DNA from: an uncultured Spirochaetota bacterium
GTDB lineage: Bacteria; Spirochaetota; Spirochaetia; Treponematales; Rectinemataceae
NCBI GenBank assembly: GCA_903821875.1
Contig: CAIJMU010000127.1
Location: 18,567-82,566 of the forward strand
Direction of reading: 5' to 3'
Length of the DNA: 64,000 nucleotides
Each line of letters opens with the position of its first letter. Position 1 is the stretch's first letter. Below the pieces are notes generated by a model. It had not been told where the DNA came from and ran no database searches. It saw only the letters and a program-made list of their open reading frames with translations. A program made the translations under genes and the position numbers. This document shows positions 36,747-45,251 of this stretch, piece after piece.

Positions 36747-37868
36747 ATGACCATCAACAGGGATTTCAGCAAGATACACATCAGCCTCTACCGCGAGCGC
36801 GCCAAGGAAACGCTGGCCGCGCTGGGCCGCATAGGCGTCACGGGCATCCATGTAGAGGCCGGTCGAAGCATACAATTAGGACAGGCTTCCGGCCTGGCTC
36901 GCCTGATGTCGTCGACGCAGCCCATCAGCGAGGAATCCGTCTCGGTATTCACCTTCCTCGTACCCAGGGAACTCGAGCGGGATGCCATAGCCTGGCTCGT
37001 CGGCGAGCTGGGCCTCGACCATCCTGGCAGGGGCAGCGTCTGGGCCACGCAGGTCAACATGCTCGCCACCCATGCGGCATGGGTCGAAGCGAAGCTGTCA
37101 ATTCCCACGAGTTCGGCCCGGCTCATAGCCTCCGACCTCACTGGTCTGGCTTGCATCGTGCAAAAAGGAGAGGCCAACGAGATCGCGCGGATCGGCCTTT
37201 CCACCGGAACCGCGATACCGGTCATCACCTACGGCATTGGAACAGGGCTTCGCAACCGCCTCGGACTCTGGCGCATCCTGGTGCCCGCCGAAAAGGAAGT
37301 CGCTACCCTCGTGATGCACGCATCCGAGGCAGAAGCCGTAATGAACCGGATGATCGACGAGGGACAGCTTGACCAGCCCGGGAAGGGCTTCATCTACGTG
37401 TACCCCGTGGCTTCGGGAGTCCTCGATACGAAGTTCCACGTAGGAGCCGAAAGCCAGGCAGCCAGTGTCGAGCAGATCGTCTCCACCCTCGACGAGATCA
37501 GGGGCTCCACCGAATGGCGACGGAAGAGCTTCGCGCCAACCCAGGGTTCTGCGAAGAAACGGAAGTTCCTTAACAACCTCGTCAATTTTTCCATTACCTG
37601 CAACGAGGGCCAGGTCGAGCACTTTACGCAGGTCGCAATGACCGCCGGTGCGTCCGGAGCTACCTTCCGCAGGCTGCGCTATCTTTCCCCGGGCGAGGAG
37701 AAGTCGGCGATCTCACCTGCCAGGGAAGTCAGCATACTGACTATCGGTCCGGACAAGGTCGGTCCGATTGCCGCAGCACTGGAGAAGGAGGGACTCCACG
37801 AGGCGGAATCCTCGGGAGAGATCCTCATCAGCCCGGTCGCCAAGGCCTGCACCTTCCTCGGAAAGTAG
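36747..37868 (+). CDS. Triple PII-like domain protein, partner of DUF1538
   Basis: A 373-residue soluble protein that appears to hold three PII-like ferredoxin folds. Domain 1 (about 8-105) ends with the PII-type closing strand HPGRGSVWATQVN; domain 2 (about 170-235) reads RILVPAEKEVATLVMHASEA and closes with GKGFIYVYPV, close to the GxGxIFVxPV end of GlnB; domain 3 (about 275-373) is more diverged. Linked PII-like repeats would mimic the trimer formed by classical PII. The T-loop and uridylylation Tyr of GlnB are not recognisable. The ribosome site is GAGGAGG, and the start is 11 bases after the DUF1538 stop, so it is probably a dedicated regulator of that protein. Confidence 0.75.
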   Translation: MTINRDFSKIHISLYRERAKETLAALGRIGVTGIHVEAGRSIQLGQASGLARLMSSTQPISEESVSVFTFLVPRELERDAIAWLVGELGLDHPGRGSVWATQVNMLATHAAWVEAKLSIPTSSARLIASDLTGLACIVQKGEANEIARIGLSTGTAIPVITYGIGTGLRNRLGLWRILVPAEKEVATLVMHASEAEAVMNRMIDEGQLDQPGKGFIYVYPVASGVLDTKFHVGAESQAASVEQIVSTLDEIRGSTEWRRKSFAPTQGSAKKRKFLNNLVNFSITCNEGQVEHFTQVAMTAGASGATFRRLRYLSPGEEKSAISPAREVSILTIGPDKVGPIAAALEKEGLHEAESSGEILISPVAKACTFLGK

Positions 37869-37885
37869 ACAGGCCGGGCGTAGGG

Positions 37886-39205
37886 CTATTTTGACGCGTT
37901 CCGTCGCCTTTCGACCACGGCGAGCACTTGGGCGTCGAACACGGGGTACCTGCTCCTTAGTCCATCGAAGTCAGACTTCGAGAGCTGGTACCCTGTACTG
38001 TAGGTGATGGAACGTATGCTCGCGTTGCGGAGGCCGTTCTCGACGAGGGCGGTCTCCCCGAAGGGCGAGCCGGGGCCGAGCACGGCTACCTTGTTTCCAT
38101 TGACCAGTACCTCGACCTCGCCTCCGGTCAGGAAATACATGCAGTCACCATACTCACCCTGCCGTATGATGAATTCGTCAGGCAGGAACACGCGGGTTCG
38201 CAGCAGGGTGACCGATTCACGGAGGAAGATCTCGTCGGCGCCGCGGAACAGCTCCACACGGGTCAGGAGGTCGCGGTTCAGGAAGAGGAGTATCTCGAGC
38301 GACAGGCTTTTGGGAAGCCCGTCCACCACCGACCCCGACTCCACCGAGCGATTCTGCGACCAGAGGTAGGAGTAGTAGTCGCGCACGCGCTCCTGGAGCA
38401 CCGGCGGGATATTCTGGGCTCGAAGGAAGGCATTGATCTCTTCGAGCCGTTTCTGATAGGCAGCGCGGGCGATGTCGAGATTGGAAACCAGGCTCGCCAC
38501 GTTGGCTATGAGGTAGGTGTACATGCCGACACCGAATATCTGGACTATGATGGTATAGAATATCTGGGCGTTGCTGTCCTTGTTGGGAGAGTAGTCCCCA
38601 TAACCTATGGTCGCAATCGTGGTCGTAACCCAGTAGAAGGCACGGAGGTACTGGTCGGCCGGTGGCCGGTTTGCTTCGGAGGCGCCGACAAGTATCCAGC
38701 CGAGGGCCATGAAATGCACTGCGATCGAGAACCAGAAACCGAAAACGACCAGCCGTCTGATCGCAGGAAGAAGCCCTAATACCTCGAAGAGGTCTCGCAA
38801 CAAGCGGACTGCTTTTACAAGCTTGAAGAGGGTCAGGGACTGGAGGCCGAGAAACAGCGTAAAGTGGCTGGAATCTGCGGGAATCGATCCGAAGATGGCA
38901 AGGGGTATGAGCTCGAAGGGGAAGGCGGAGAGAAAGTCTATGGTGAACCAGCTCCGTAGATAGCTTCTCGCGATCTCCTTGGGATCCTCGATCCTGATGT
39001 AACTTTTCTTAATCGTGGTCCGGAAGCTCAGGAGAAGGTCGATTATGAATATGGTGTTGAGCAAGTAGTAGAAAGGCACGAGGTGAAAGCCCTTGAAGAC
39101 CTCCCCGTACGTGATGATAAAGGCAAAGCAGAGAATCGCGACAAGAACGAGGGCATTCCAGGCGGCGCGCCCTCTGCTGTTCCAGGCAAAGACGGGGAGT
39201 TTCAT
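37886..39205 (-). CDS. Cyclic-nucleotide-gated potassium channel (SthK-like)
   Basis: A 439-residue six-helix channel subunit. S1-S4 cover about residues 15-150, with few basic S4 residues ([14 protein letters not shown]). The pore helix and selectivity filter are [14 protein letters not shown] (about 193-206), which predicts K+ selectivity. A C-linker and cyclic-nucleotide-binding domain follow (about 300-430), with a phosphate-binding cassette [19 protein letters not shown] whose Arg and Ser should contact cAMP or cGMP. This is the architecture of spirochaetal SthK, which is opened by cAMP. A class III nucleotidyl cyclase lies 11 kb downstream at 50143. It is divergent from the kbl gene. 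Confidence 0.9.
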   Translation of the reverse strand: MKLPVFAWNSRGRAAWNALVLVAILCFAFIITYGEVFKGFHLVPFYYLLNTIFIIDLLLSFRTTIKKSYIRIEDPKEIARSYLRSWFTIDFLSAFPFELIPLAIFGSIPADSSHFTLFLGLQSLTLFKLVKAVRLLRDLFEVLGLLPAIRRLVVFGFWFSIAVHFMALGWILVGASEANRPPADQYLRAFYWVTTTIATIGYGDYSPNKDSNAQIFYTIIVQIFGVGMYTYLIANVASLVSNLDIARAAYQKRLEEINAFLRAQNIPPVLQERVRDYYSYLWSQNRSVESGSVVDGLPKSLSLEILLFLNRDLLTRVELFRGADEIFLRESVTLLRTRVFLPDEFIIRQGEYGDCMYFLTGGEVEVLVNGNKVAVLGPGSPFGETALVENGLRNASIRSITYSTGYQLSKSDFDGLRSRYPVFDAQVLAVVERRRNASK

Positions 39206-39296
39206 ACCCTACTATCGGCAGCTTCCTCCACATCCTTTCCTTGTCGGCCCGCCGATTTCGGTGCTACCATCGGGGTTTCCTGCCGAGGAGCCTGCC

Positions 39297-40550
39297 ATGT
39301 ACGGTGCTTTGAAATCCGAACTCGAGTCAAAGCTCTCCGCCATAAGGGCCGAGGGCACCTGGAAGGGCGAGCGCGTCATCACGACAGCCCAGGGCGCCAC
39401 AATCCGGGCTACCTTGCCTGGACAGGAGGCCCTGGGAGGCTCCGAGGTCCTCAACTTCTGCGCCAACAACTACCTCGGGCTGGCCAACAACCCGGGCCTC
39501 CGCGCCGCCGCCGCAGAGGCCCTCGAAAGCCAGGGTTACGGGATGGCCTCTGTCCGTTTCATCTGCGGCACCCAGGACATCCATAAACGCCTCGAGCGCG
39601 CCATCGCGGACTTCCTCGGTCAGGACGAGGCCATCCTCTTCGGTTCCTGCTTCGACGCCAACGGCGCGGTCTTCGAGCCCCTCCTCGACGAGGACTGTGC
39701 CATCATCACCGACAGCCTTAACCACGCCTCCATAATCGACGGCATACGCCTTTCAAAGGGCCAGCGCTGGATCTACAGGCACGGGGACCTCCGTGACGTC
39801 GAGGAGACCGATCCCGATACCGGAAAAGCTGCAAAGGGCCTGGAGCGCTGCCTGAAAGAAAGCGCTGGCTTGAAGCGCCGCATGATAGCCACTGACGGAG
39901 TGTTTTCCATGGACGGCGACATCGCGCAACTCGGCGCGATATGCGACCTCGCCGAAAAGTACGATGCCCTGGTGATGGTCGACGACTCGCACGCCACGGG
40001 TTTCATGGGCAGGACGGGCCGCGGCACCTGGGAACACTGCGGTGTGGCAGGCCGCATCGACATCATCACGACGACCTTCGGAAAGGCCCTTGGCGGCGCC
40101 TCGGGGGGCTGCATCGCCGCGCGGAAGGAAATAGTGGAGTACATGCGGCAGAAGGCCCGGCCCTACCTCTTCTCGAACACCCTCATGCCCGCCATCGTGG
40201 GCGGCACCCTCCGCTGCCTCGAGCTCCTCTCATCCTCCACGGAGCTCCGCGACCGCCTCGAGGCCAACACCAGGCGCTTCCGCGAGGGCATGACGGCAGC
40301 CGGCTTCGACATCAGGCCGGGGGTGCACCCAATTGTGCCTGTCATGCTCTACGACGAAAAGCTGGCCATGCGCATGGCCGAAGCCCTTCTCGGGGAGGGC
40401 ATCTATGTGATCGGCTTTACCTTCCCCGTCGTGCCGAGGGGCAAGGCACGCATCAGGGTGCAGGTTTCTGCGGGACATTCGGAGGGCGACATCGAAGCCG
40501 CCCTCGCTGCCTTTGCGAAGGTGGGCAGGGAACTCGGAGTGCTTAGATAG
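39297..40550 (+). CDS. kbl: Glycine C-acetyltransferase (2-amino-3-ketobutyrate CoA ligase)
   Basis: A 417-residue PLP enzyme of the alpha-oxoamine synthase family. It interconverts 2-amino-3-ketobutyrate plus CoA with glycine plus acetyl-CoA in threonine breakdown. Seen are [65 protein letters not shown] and the Schiff-base Lys in [14 protein letters not shown] (Lys 263). The length fits Kbl. GAGGAG lies six bases before the ATG at 39297. No threonine dehydrogenase gene is adjacent, so the partner must be elsewhere. Other family members (8-amino-7-oxononanoate synthase, serine palmitoyltransferase) are less likely given [11 protein letters not shown]. Confidence 0.92.
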   Translation: MYGALKSELESKLSAIRAEGTWKGERVITTAQGATIRATLPGQEALGGSEVLNFCANNYLGLANNPGLRAAAAEALESQGYGMASVRFICGTQDIHKRLERAIADFLGQDEAILFGSCFDANGAVFEPLLDEDCAIITDSLNHASIIDGIRLSKGQRWIYRHGDLRDVEETDPDTGKAAKGLERCLKESAGLKRRMIATDGVFSMDGDIAQLGAICDLAEKYDALVMVDDSHATGFMGRTGRGTWEHCGVAGRIDIITTTFGKALGGASGGCIAARKEIVEYMRQKARPYLFSNTLMPAIVGGTLRCLELLSSSTELRDRLEANTRRFREGMTAAGFDIRPGVHPIVPVMLYDEKLAMRMAEALLGEGIYVIGFTFPVVPRGKARIRVQVSAGHSEGDIEAALAAFAKVGRELGVLR

Positions 40551-41457
40551 GAGGGAGCCCCTCCGCTGGGCTGACGACAGCGGCTGCGCCTGGGGCAGGC
40601 CCGGAGGGCCGCCCCCGGTTCCACCAGAGCCCCGCGAAAATGAGGGCCAGGCCGAGGGCAAAGCCCAGTGTCAGGTGCTCCCCCGCAAAGAGCAAGCCCA
40701 GAATCACTGTCAGGCCCGTCTCGAGAAAGAAGGTAACACTGCCCTTCGCGGCGCTCACCGTGCGGTAGCCGAGGGCCATGAGGGCCTGGGCAGCAAAGGC
40801 CAGAACCCCCACGCCTAGCAGGAAAAGAATGGGAAGGAGGCCCGGAACTGCGGTCGGGAAGGGCGCAAAGAACAGTATCGGTAGTCCAAAGACCGAGGGC
40901 GAGAGGTAGAGGAGGAAGGGATCGGCGCCGGCCTTCGATGCCCGCCTGACGAAATTCACGGCCACACCGGCGGTCAGTGAGGCGAAGAGGGCCAGGAGGT
41001 CTCCCGCCAGGCTCGCCCCGCTTCCGTCGCGCATCACAAAGGCCGAGCCCAGCACGCAGAGCGCCAGGCTCACGATGACACGCTTTCCCGGCTTCTCCCC
41101 GAAAAACAGGACACCGAAGATGCTTACAAAGACCGGGTAGCTGTTCGAAAGGAGGGCCCCGCGACCAGGCCCGGTCAGGTTGATGGCCGCGTAGGTGGCC
41201 GTCATCGAAAGGGCTCCGAAGAAGCCGCGCAGGATGACGTCCGGCCATAGCCTTCTGTCAATGCGGACACGGCGAAGGCCGAGGGCTGCGAGGGCGAGGA
41301 CGATACCCATCGCGAAACGCGCTCCCGACACAAAGAGGGGGTGGAAGCTTGCTCCCGCGAGCTTGACAAAGAGGTTCACGAAGGCAAAGCCGAAGGCTGC
41401 TATATATAATGCCGCCTGTCCCCCCGGGATCACGGCTCTACTCCCACTGTTTGGCAT
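40543..41457 (-). CDS. EamA/DMT-superfamily permease
   Basis: A 304-residue inner-membrane protein with ten predicted helices in two EamA repeats (about 12-140 and 150-285). Typical patches are [59 protein letters not shown] and the repeat-2 equivalent [20 protein letters not shown]. The family exports or imports metabolites, amino acids or nucleotide sugars, and the substrate cannot be read from sequence. The gene is convergent with kbl and overlaps its last eight bases. The 113 bases upstream, shared with the divergent hslO, show no clear promoter. Confidence 0.85.
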   Translation of the reverse strand: MPNSGSRAVIPGGQAALYIAAFGFAFVNLFVKLAGASFHPLFVSGARFAMGIVLALAALGLRRVRIDRRLWPDVILRGFFGALSMTATYAAINLTGPGRGALLSNSYPVFVSIFGVLFFGEKPGKRVIVSLALCVLGSAFVMRDGSGASLAGDLLALFASLTAGVAVNFVRRASKAGADPFLLYLSPSVFGLPILFFAPFPTAVPGLLPILFLLGVGVLAFAAQALMALGYRTVSAAKGSVTFFLETGLTVILGLLFAGEHLTLGFALGLALIFAGLWWNRGRPSGPAPGAAAVVSPAEGLPPI

Positions 41458-41570
41458 CCGGTGACTCTAGCGGCGAAGGCTGGCTTGTTCAACTCACCAC
41501 GTTCCTCGAAGCTTGTTGGGAGCTGAAACAGCGGTTGCCCTAGCGCCTGGCGATCGCTACCCTCCTATGC

Positions 41571-42623
41571 ATGATCGAAGTTCCCATCACCGACACCAGC
41601 CTGAATGAGCATCTAGGTGCCCTTCCGCCCGACGGCCTCCACTTTTTCACCCTCGGCAGCCCCGACGGTCCTCCCGGAGGAGAGCTCCGAGGTGCCCTCG
41701 TCCACGCGACGCGCCTGGTCAACAGGATGCGCGCCAACCATGGCCTTGGCCTCCTTGAGTCCTACATGCTCGGGCAGGCCTGTGTGGCGGCCGCCCTCCT
41801 CGCCTCAACCCTGAAGGGGCAGGACAGGCTCGGTCTCCGCCTCGACTGCGAGGGCCCAGCCCAGGGCTGGTCAGTCGAAGCCTCTGCCAGCGAGGGCGGC
41901 TTTGGCGTGCGCGGCCACCTCTTCCTCGATGCCTTTACGCTTGCCGAGCTACCTAAGACCTTTGACACTGCCCCCCTCGTGGGCGCAGGCTCGCTCACCC
42001 TCACGCGCCAGAGCGAAGGCGCGGCACAGCCCTTCACCGGAAGGGTCGCGCTGAAAACGGGGCGCCTGGCGGAGGACCTGGCGGTCGCCTTTCTGGAGTC
42101 CGAGCAGACTCCGACAGCCTTTGATCTCGGCCTTCACTTCGACAGGGAGGGGAGGCTCAGCGGAGCGGGGGGGCTCTACCTCCAGGCCCTGCCCGGTGCG
42201 ACTGTCTCGCTTCTGGAGCGGGCCGAGTCAGCCCTCGCGGGGTTCAAGCCCATCGGGCGCTTTTTCGCTGAGGGTGGTCAGGCTGAGGCCTGGCTGGGCG
42301 CATCCTTCGCCTCGATGGGCCTGGTGCTGAGGGGAGGCGCCCCGGTAGCCTTCCGCTGCAACTGCGAACGGGAGCGCTTTGCGAAGTTCATGGCCAATGT
42401 GGGAAGCGAAAAGGCCACAGGCGTAGCGCCTGGCAGCCTGGGTAGCGGTACCGCCGGGGAGCCGCCGAGCGCGCCCGCAGTATCACCACGTCGCAGCCTC
42501 CTCCACGATCTGGCAGAGGAGGGTCCCTGGCCCGTCGAAGCGGTCTGCCACCAGTGCGGCAGCCGCTACTACTGGAGCCGCGAGGAGCTGCTCGGGCTCA
42601 TCGCAAAACAGGCCCTGATATAA
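41571..42623 (+). CDS. hslO: Redox-regulated chaperone Hsp33
   Basis: A 350-residue holdase chaperone activated by oxidative unfolding. The N-terminal domain has TRLVNRMRANHGLGLLESYM, AALLASTLKGQDRLGLRLDC and LYLQALPGATVSLLERAE. The redox zinc site is FRCNCERERF (CxC, about residue 262) and VCHQCGSRYYW (CxxC, about residue 325). About 60 residues separate the two Cys pairs, whereas roughly 30 is usual; the extra part is a Gly/Ser/Pro-rich segment (GVAPGSLGSGTAGEPPSAPA). The total length is also above the usual 290 or so. The downstream neighbour hisD is convergent, with 64 bases between the stops and no strong hairpin. Confidence 0.93.
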   Translation: MIEVPITDTSLNEHLGALPPDGLHFFTLGSPDGPPGGELRGALVHATRLVNRMRANHGLGLLESYMLGQACVAAALLASTLKGQDRLGLRLDCEGPAQGWSVEASASEGGFGVRGHLFLDAFTLAELPKTFDTAPLVGAGSLTLTRQSEGAAQPFTGRVALKTGRLAEDLAVAFLESEQTPTAFDLGLHFDREGRLSGAGGLYLQALPGATVSLLERAESALAGFKPIGRFFAEGGQAEAWLGASFASMGLVLRGGAPVAFRCNCERERFAKFMANVGSEKATGVAPGSLGSGTAGEPPSAPAVSPRRSLLHDLAEEGPWPVEAVCHQCGSRYYWSREELLGLIAKQALI

Positions 42624-42687
42624 TAGTCTCCTTCTCAAGCTCCTGTTGGTACCAGTTACCAGTACCGGGGATCGTGGGGCTGCACGG

Positions 42688-43971
42688 TCAGGCGCGTCCC
42701 CCGCGTAGCTCAGCCGCCCTCGCGTGGGCTTCGAGGCCCTCGAGGCGGGCGAAGGCTGCGCTGTCGACAGCGAGGCCGGCGGGCTCGTCCATCTTCAGCC
42801 AGGTGCGCGCACGGAGGAAGGCGAGGACCGAGAGGCCCGCTGCAAAGCGCGAGGCTCCACCGGTGGGCAGGCTGTGGTTGGGTCCGGCACCGTAGTCGCC
42901 CAGGACCTCCGCCGAACCCGAGCCGAGAAAGACCGCCCCCGCGTTCGAGATCTGCCCCTCCCAGGCCTCCGGATCGTCCACCAGGAGTTCGAGGTGCTCC
43001 GGCGCAAAGCGGTTGGCCGCTTCGATAGCCTCTTCCCTGTCACGGGCAAGGAGGGCCCAGCCACCCCTTGCCAGGGCTTCGCGCGCCAGGCCCGCGTTGA
43101 GCTTTGGCAGAAGGGCGAGCTGCCGCCCGAGCTCGGCCTCGACGGCGAGAACCAGGGCTTCATCAAAGGCGATGAGGGCGGGACAGGCTGCCACATCGTG
43201 CTCCGCCTGGGCTAATAGGTCTGCGGCTATCAGGCCCGGGTCAGCGCCCCTTGTGGCAATTATGAGTAACTCGGAGGGCCCCGCCGGCGCGTCGGTGCCG
43301 ATGATCCCGAAGAGGACACGCTTTGCAGCGGCCACATATCGCCCGCCGGGACCTACGATGAGGTCCCGCGGCTCGATGGGGCCACAGCCGTAGGCCAGGG
43401 CCGCGATAGCCTGGGCGCCGCCCGCAGCCAGGAATCCGTCTGCCCCCGCGAGGCAGGCTGCCGCCAGGGTCTCCCTTCCAGGACGCGGACCCGCCATCCA
43501 GACCGAGGCCACGCCGGCTTCGCGGGCTGGAATGGCTGTCATCAGGGCGCTCGAAGCCAGGGGGAAGCGGCCGCCGGGGACATAGCAGCCAGCCTTCGCA
43601 ATCGGGATGAAGCGGTGCCCTGCCCTCCCCCCGGGAATTGCTGTCTCAAGGTCCAGGAGGCAGGCGCGCTGGGCCCGCGCAAAGGCGGCCACCCGGTCGC
43701 GTGTCCGCTCAAGAAGCTCCCGCGTAGAGCACTCGAGGCCAGATAGGGCAGCCTCAAGCTCCGCCTTGCCGAGGAAGAGGGCATCGCCGGGCGCGAGTTC
43801 CCCGAGGGCCAGGGCCCGTTTCCGCAGCGCCGCCTCGCCGCCGGTACGGACCTCCTCGATGATCCGGGATGCCACCGCTTCGGCCTCGGGATCGGAGCCC
43901 CGTCCTCCCGACCCGACGATGTCGCCTAACACGATCCTTTTCAATGAAGCCCGTTCCACGTCGCCCCCCAT
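42688..43971 (-). CDS. hisD: Histidinol dehydrogenase
   Basis: A 427-residue enzyme for the last two steps of histidine synthesis (histidinol to histidine, NAD+ and Zn2+). Seen are IPIAKAGCYVPGGRFPLASS, GTDAPAGPSELLIIA, DLLAQAEHDVAA (zinc ligands Gln and His), RFAPEHLELLV and HSLPTGGASRFAAGLSV. The NAD-site motif usually written GPGNxYV reads GPGGRYV, a Gly for Asn change. The start at 43971 (MGGDVERASLKR) overlaps the end of the hisA-hisI-hisE fusion by 31 bases; a GTG at 43959 is also possible. It is the last gene of the his operon. Confidence 0.92.
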   Translation of the reverse strand: MGGDVERASLKRIVLGDIVGSGGRGSDPEAEAVASRIIEEVRTGGEAALRKRALALGELAPGDALFLGKAELEAALSGLECSTRELLERTRDRVAAFARAQRACLLDLETAIPGGRAGHRFIPIAKAGCYVPGGRFPLASSALMTAIPAREAGVASVWMAGPRPGRETLAAACLAGADGFLAAGGAQAIAALAYGCGPIEPRDLIVGPGGRYVAAAKRVLFGIIGTDAPAGPSELLIIATRGADPGLIAADLLAQAEHDVAACPALIAFDEALVLAVEAELGRQLALLPKLNAGLAREALARGGWALLARDREEAIEAANRFAPEHLELLVDDPEAWEGQISNAGAVFLGSGSAEVLGDYGAGPNHSLPTGGASRFAAGLSVLAFLRARTWLKMDEPAGLAVDSAAFARLEGLEAHARAAELRGGRA

Positions 43972-45251
43972 TCGTCGCGCGTCCACTGGGGCTTGGCCGC
44001 TCCGCCCCGGCGCGTCAGCTTCAGGGATCTCCGGTCGAGTTCGGCCTCGACATCGGCCATGCCTGCACCCTTCAGGGAGAGCTTTGCGAGGGCAAAGTAG
44101 ATGAGGTCGGCAGCCTCGGACACGGCCTCCTCGCGCGAGGAGGCAGCTGCGAGCTCGGCTGCCTCCTCGGGCAGCTTGGCGGCCAAAAGCTCCGGGTCCT
44201 CGAAGAGCTTGCGCGTGTAGGAGCCCTTGGGCGCGTCGATCCTCCGCGCGGCGAGGGTCGCCTCGAGCTTCGGAAAGCCGGTGGCAGGGCCGAAGCAGCC
44301 CTGCGTGCCATTGTGGCAGAAGGGACCCTTCTGGCGCACGGTGAAGCGCAGGGCGTCGCGGTCGCAATCAGTCTCAATTACGATGAGTTCCTGGGTATTG
44401 CCCGATTCTGCTCCCTTTTCCCAGAGCCCCCTCCGCCGCGACTTGTAGACACCCCGCCCGGAGTCGACCGCGGCCTTGAGGCTCTCGAGGTCCGACCAGG
44501 CCAGACCGAGGGCCCTGCCGCCCTCATCGCAGACGACTGTGGGCCACAGGCCATCCGGGCGGTCCGAGCCCAGCGGGGCAGCAAAGGCCGCTGCCAGGTC
44601 GAGCTGGCCCATGGCGATGGCAGTGCCCGCCTGTACATCGGCGCCGATGGCGTCGAGTTCGCCTATCTCGGCAGGTAGCGTCGCCCCGCCTGCAAAGGTG
44701 ACCCGGCACCCTGGAGCGGCCTTGGCTGCAGCCTCCACCACTGCGCGTGCCCTCGCAAGGTCGAGGCCCTGGAGCCTGCCCTCGCGCTCGATAAAGGTAA
44801 CAAGAAAACCCGAAACAAAGGGCGCGAGGGCTCCGAGGCGCTCCTCGATGCCGTGGCCCGTTCCCTTCGACCAGCCCTCCACCATGATCTCGCCATCCCG
44901 CACGTCGAGGGCTGCGATGATGCGGTCCTTCGGCAGGCCCTCGAGGAAATCGGCATCGGCCCTCGTTCCGATCATGAGGGCGCGGGCGCCTGCATCGAGG
45001 TAGCGGAGGGCCGCCTCCTTCGTGCGGATGCCCCCACCCACGCGGCTGGGCCAGGTCCGCGCAATGCGCTCGACCAGGGCACGGTTCTCGCCGCGCCCGC
45101 GGGCGGCGTCGAGGTCCACGACAGCGATCTGTCCCACCCGCGAAAGGCGGGCTGCCAACTCCAGCGGGTCCCCGAGGTCGAGGGTGGGGAAGGCGCCTCC
45201 CCTGAGCTGGACCGCGCGGCCCTCCTGGATGTCGATGCTGGGTACTATCAT
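43941..45251 (-). CDS. hisA: HisA-HisI-HisE trifunctional fusion
   Basis: A 436-residue chain with three His-pathway enzymes. Residues 1-225 are HisA, the ProFAR isomerase barrel (MIVPSIDIQEGRAVQLRGG, VVDLDAARGRGENRAL, VGGGIRTKEAALRYLDAGA). Residues 226-335 are HisI, phosphoribosyl-AMP cyclohydrolase (SRRRGLWEKGAESGNTQEL, ETDCDRDALRF with the Asp metal ligands, GPFCHNGTQGCFG with Cys ligands). Residues 336-436 are HisE, phosphoribosyl-ATP pyrophosphatase (GSYTRKLFEDPELLAAKLPE, EEAVSEAADLIYFAL). HisI-HisE fusions are common; adding HisA in front is not. HisE and HisI act before HisA, so the fusion could channel intermediates. The start overlaps the hisHF stop (ATGA). Confidence 0.9.
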   Translation of the reverse strand: MIVPSIDIQEGRAVQLRGGAFPTLDLGDPLELAARLSRVGQIAVVDLDAARGRGENRALVERIARTWPSRVGGGIRTKEAALRYLDAGARALMIGTRADADFLEGLPKDRIIAALDVRDGEIMVEGWSKGTGHGIEERLGALAPFVSGFLVTFIEREGRLQGLDLARARAVVEAAAKAAPGCRVTFAGGATLPAEIGELDAIGADVQAGTAIAMGQLDLAAAFAAPLGSDRPDGLWPTVVCDEGGRALGLAWSDLESLKAAVDSGRGVYKSRRRGLWEKGAESGNTQELIVIETDCDRDALRFTVRQKGPFCHNGTQGCFGPATGFPKLEATLAARRIDAPKGSYTRKLFEDPELLAAKLPEEAAELAAASSREEAVSEAADLIYFALAKLSLKGAGMADVEAELDRRSLKLTRRGGAAKPQWTRDEWGATWNGLH

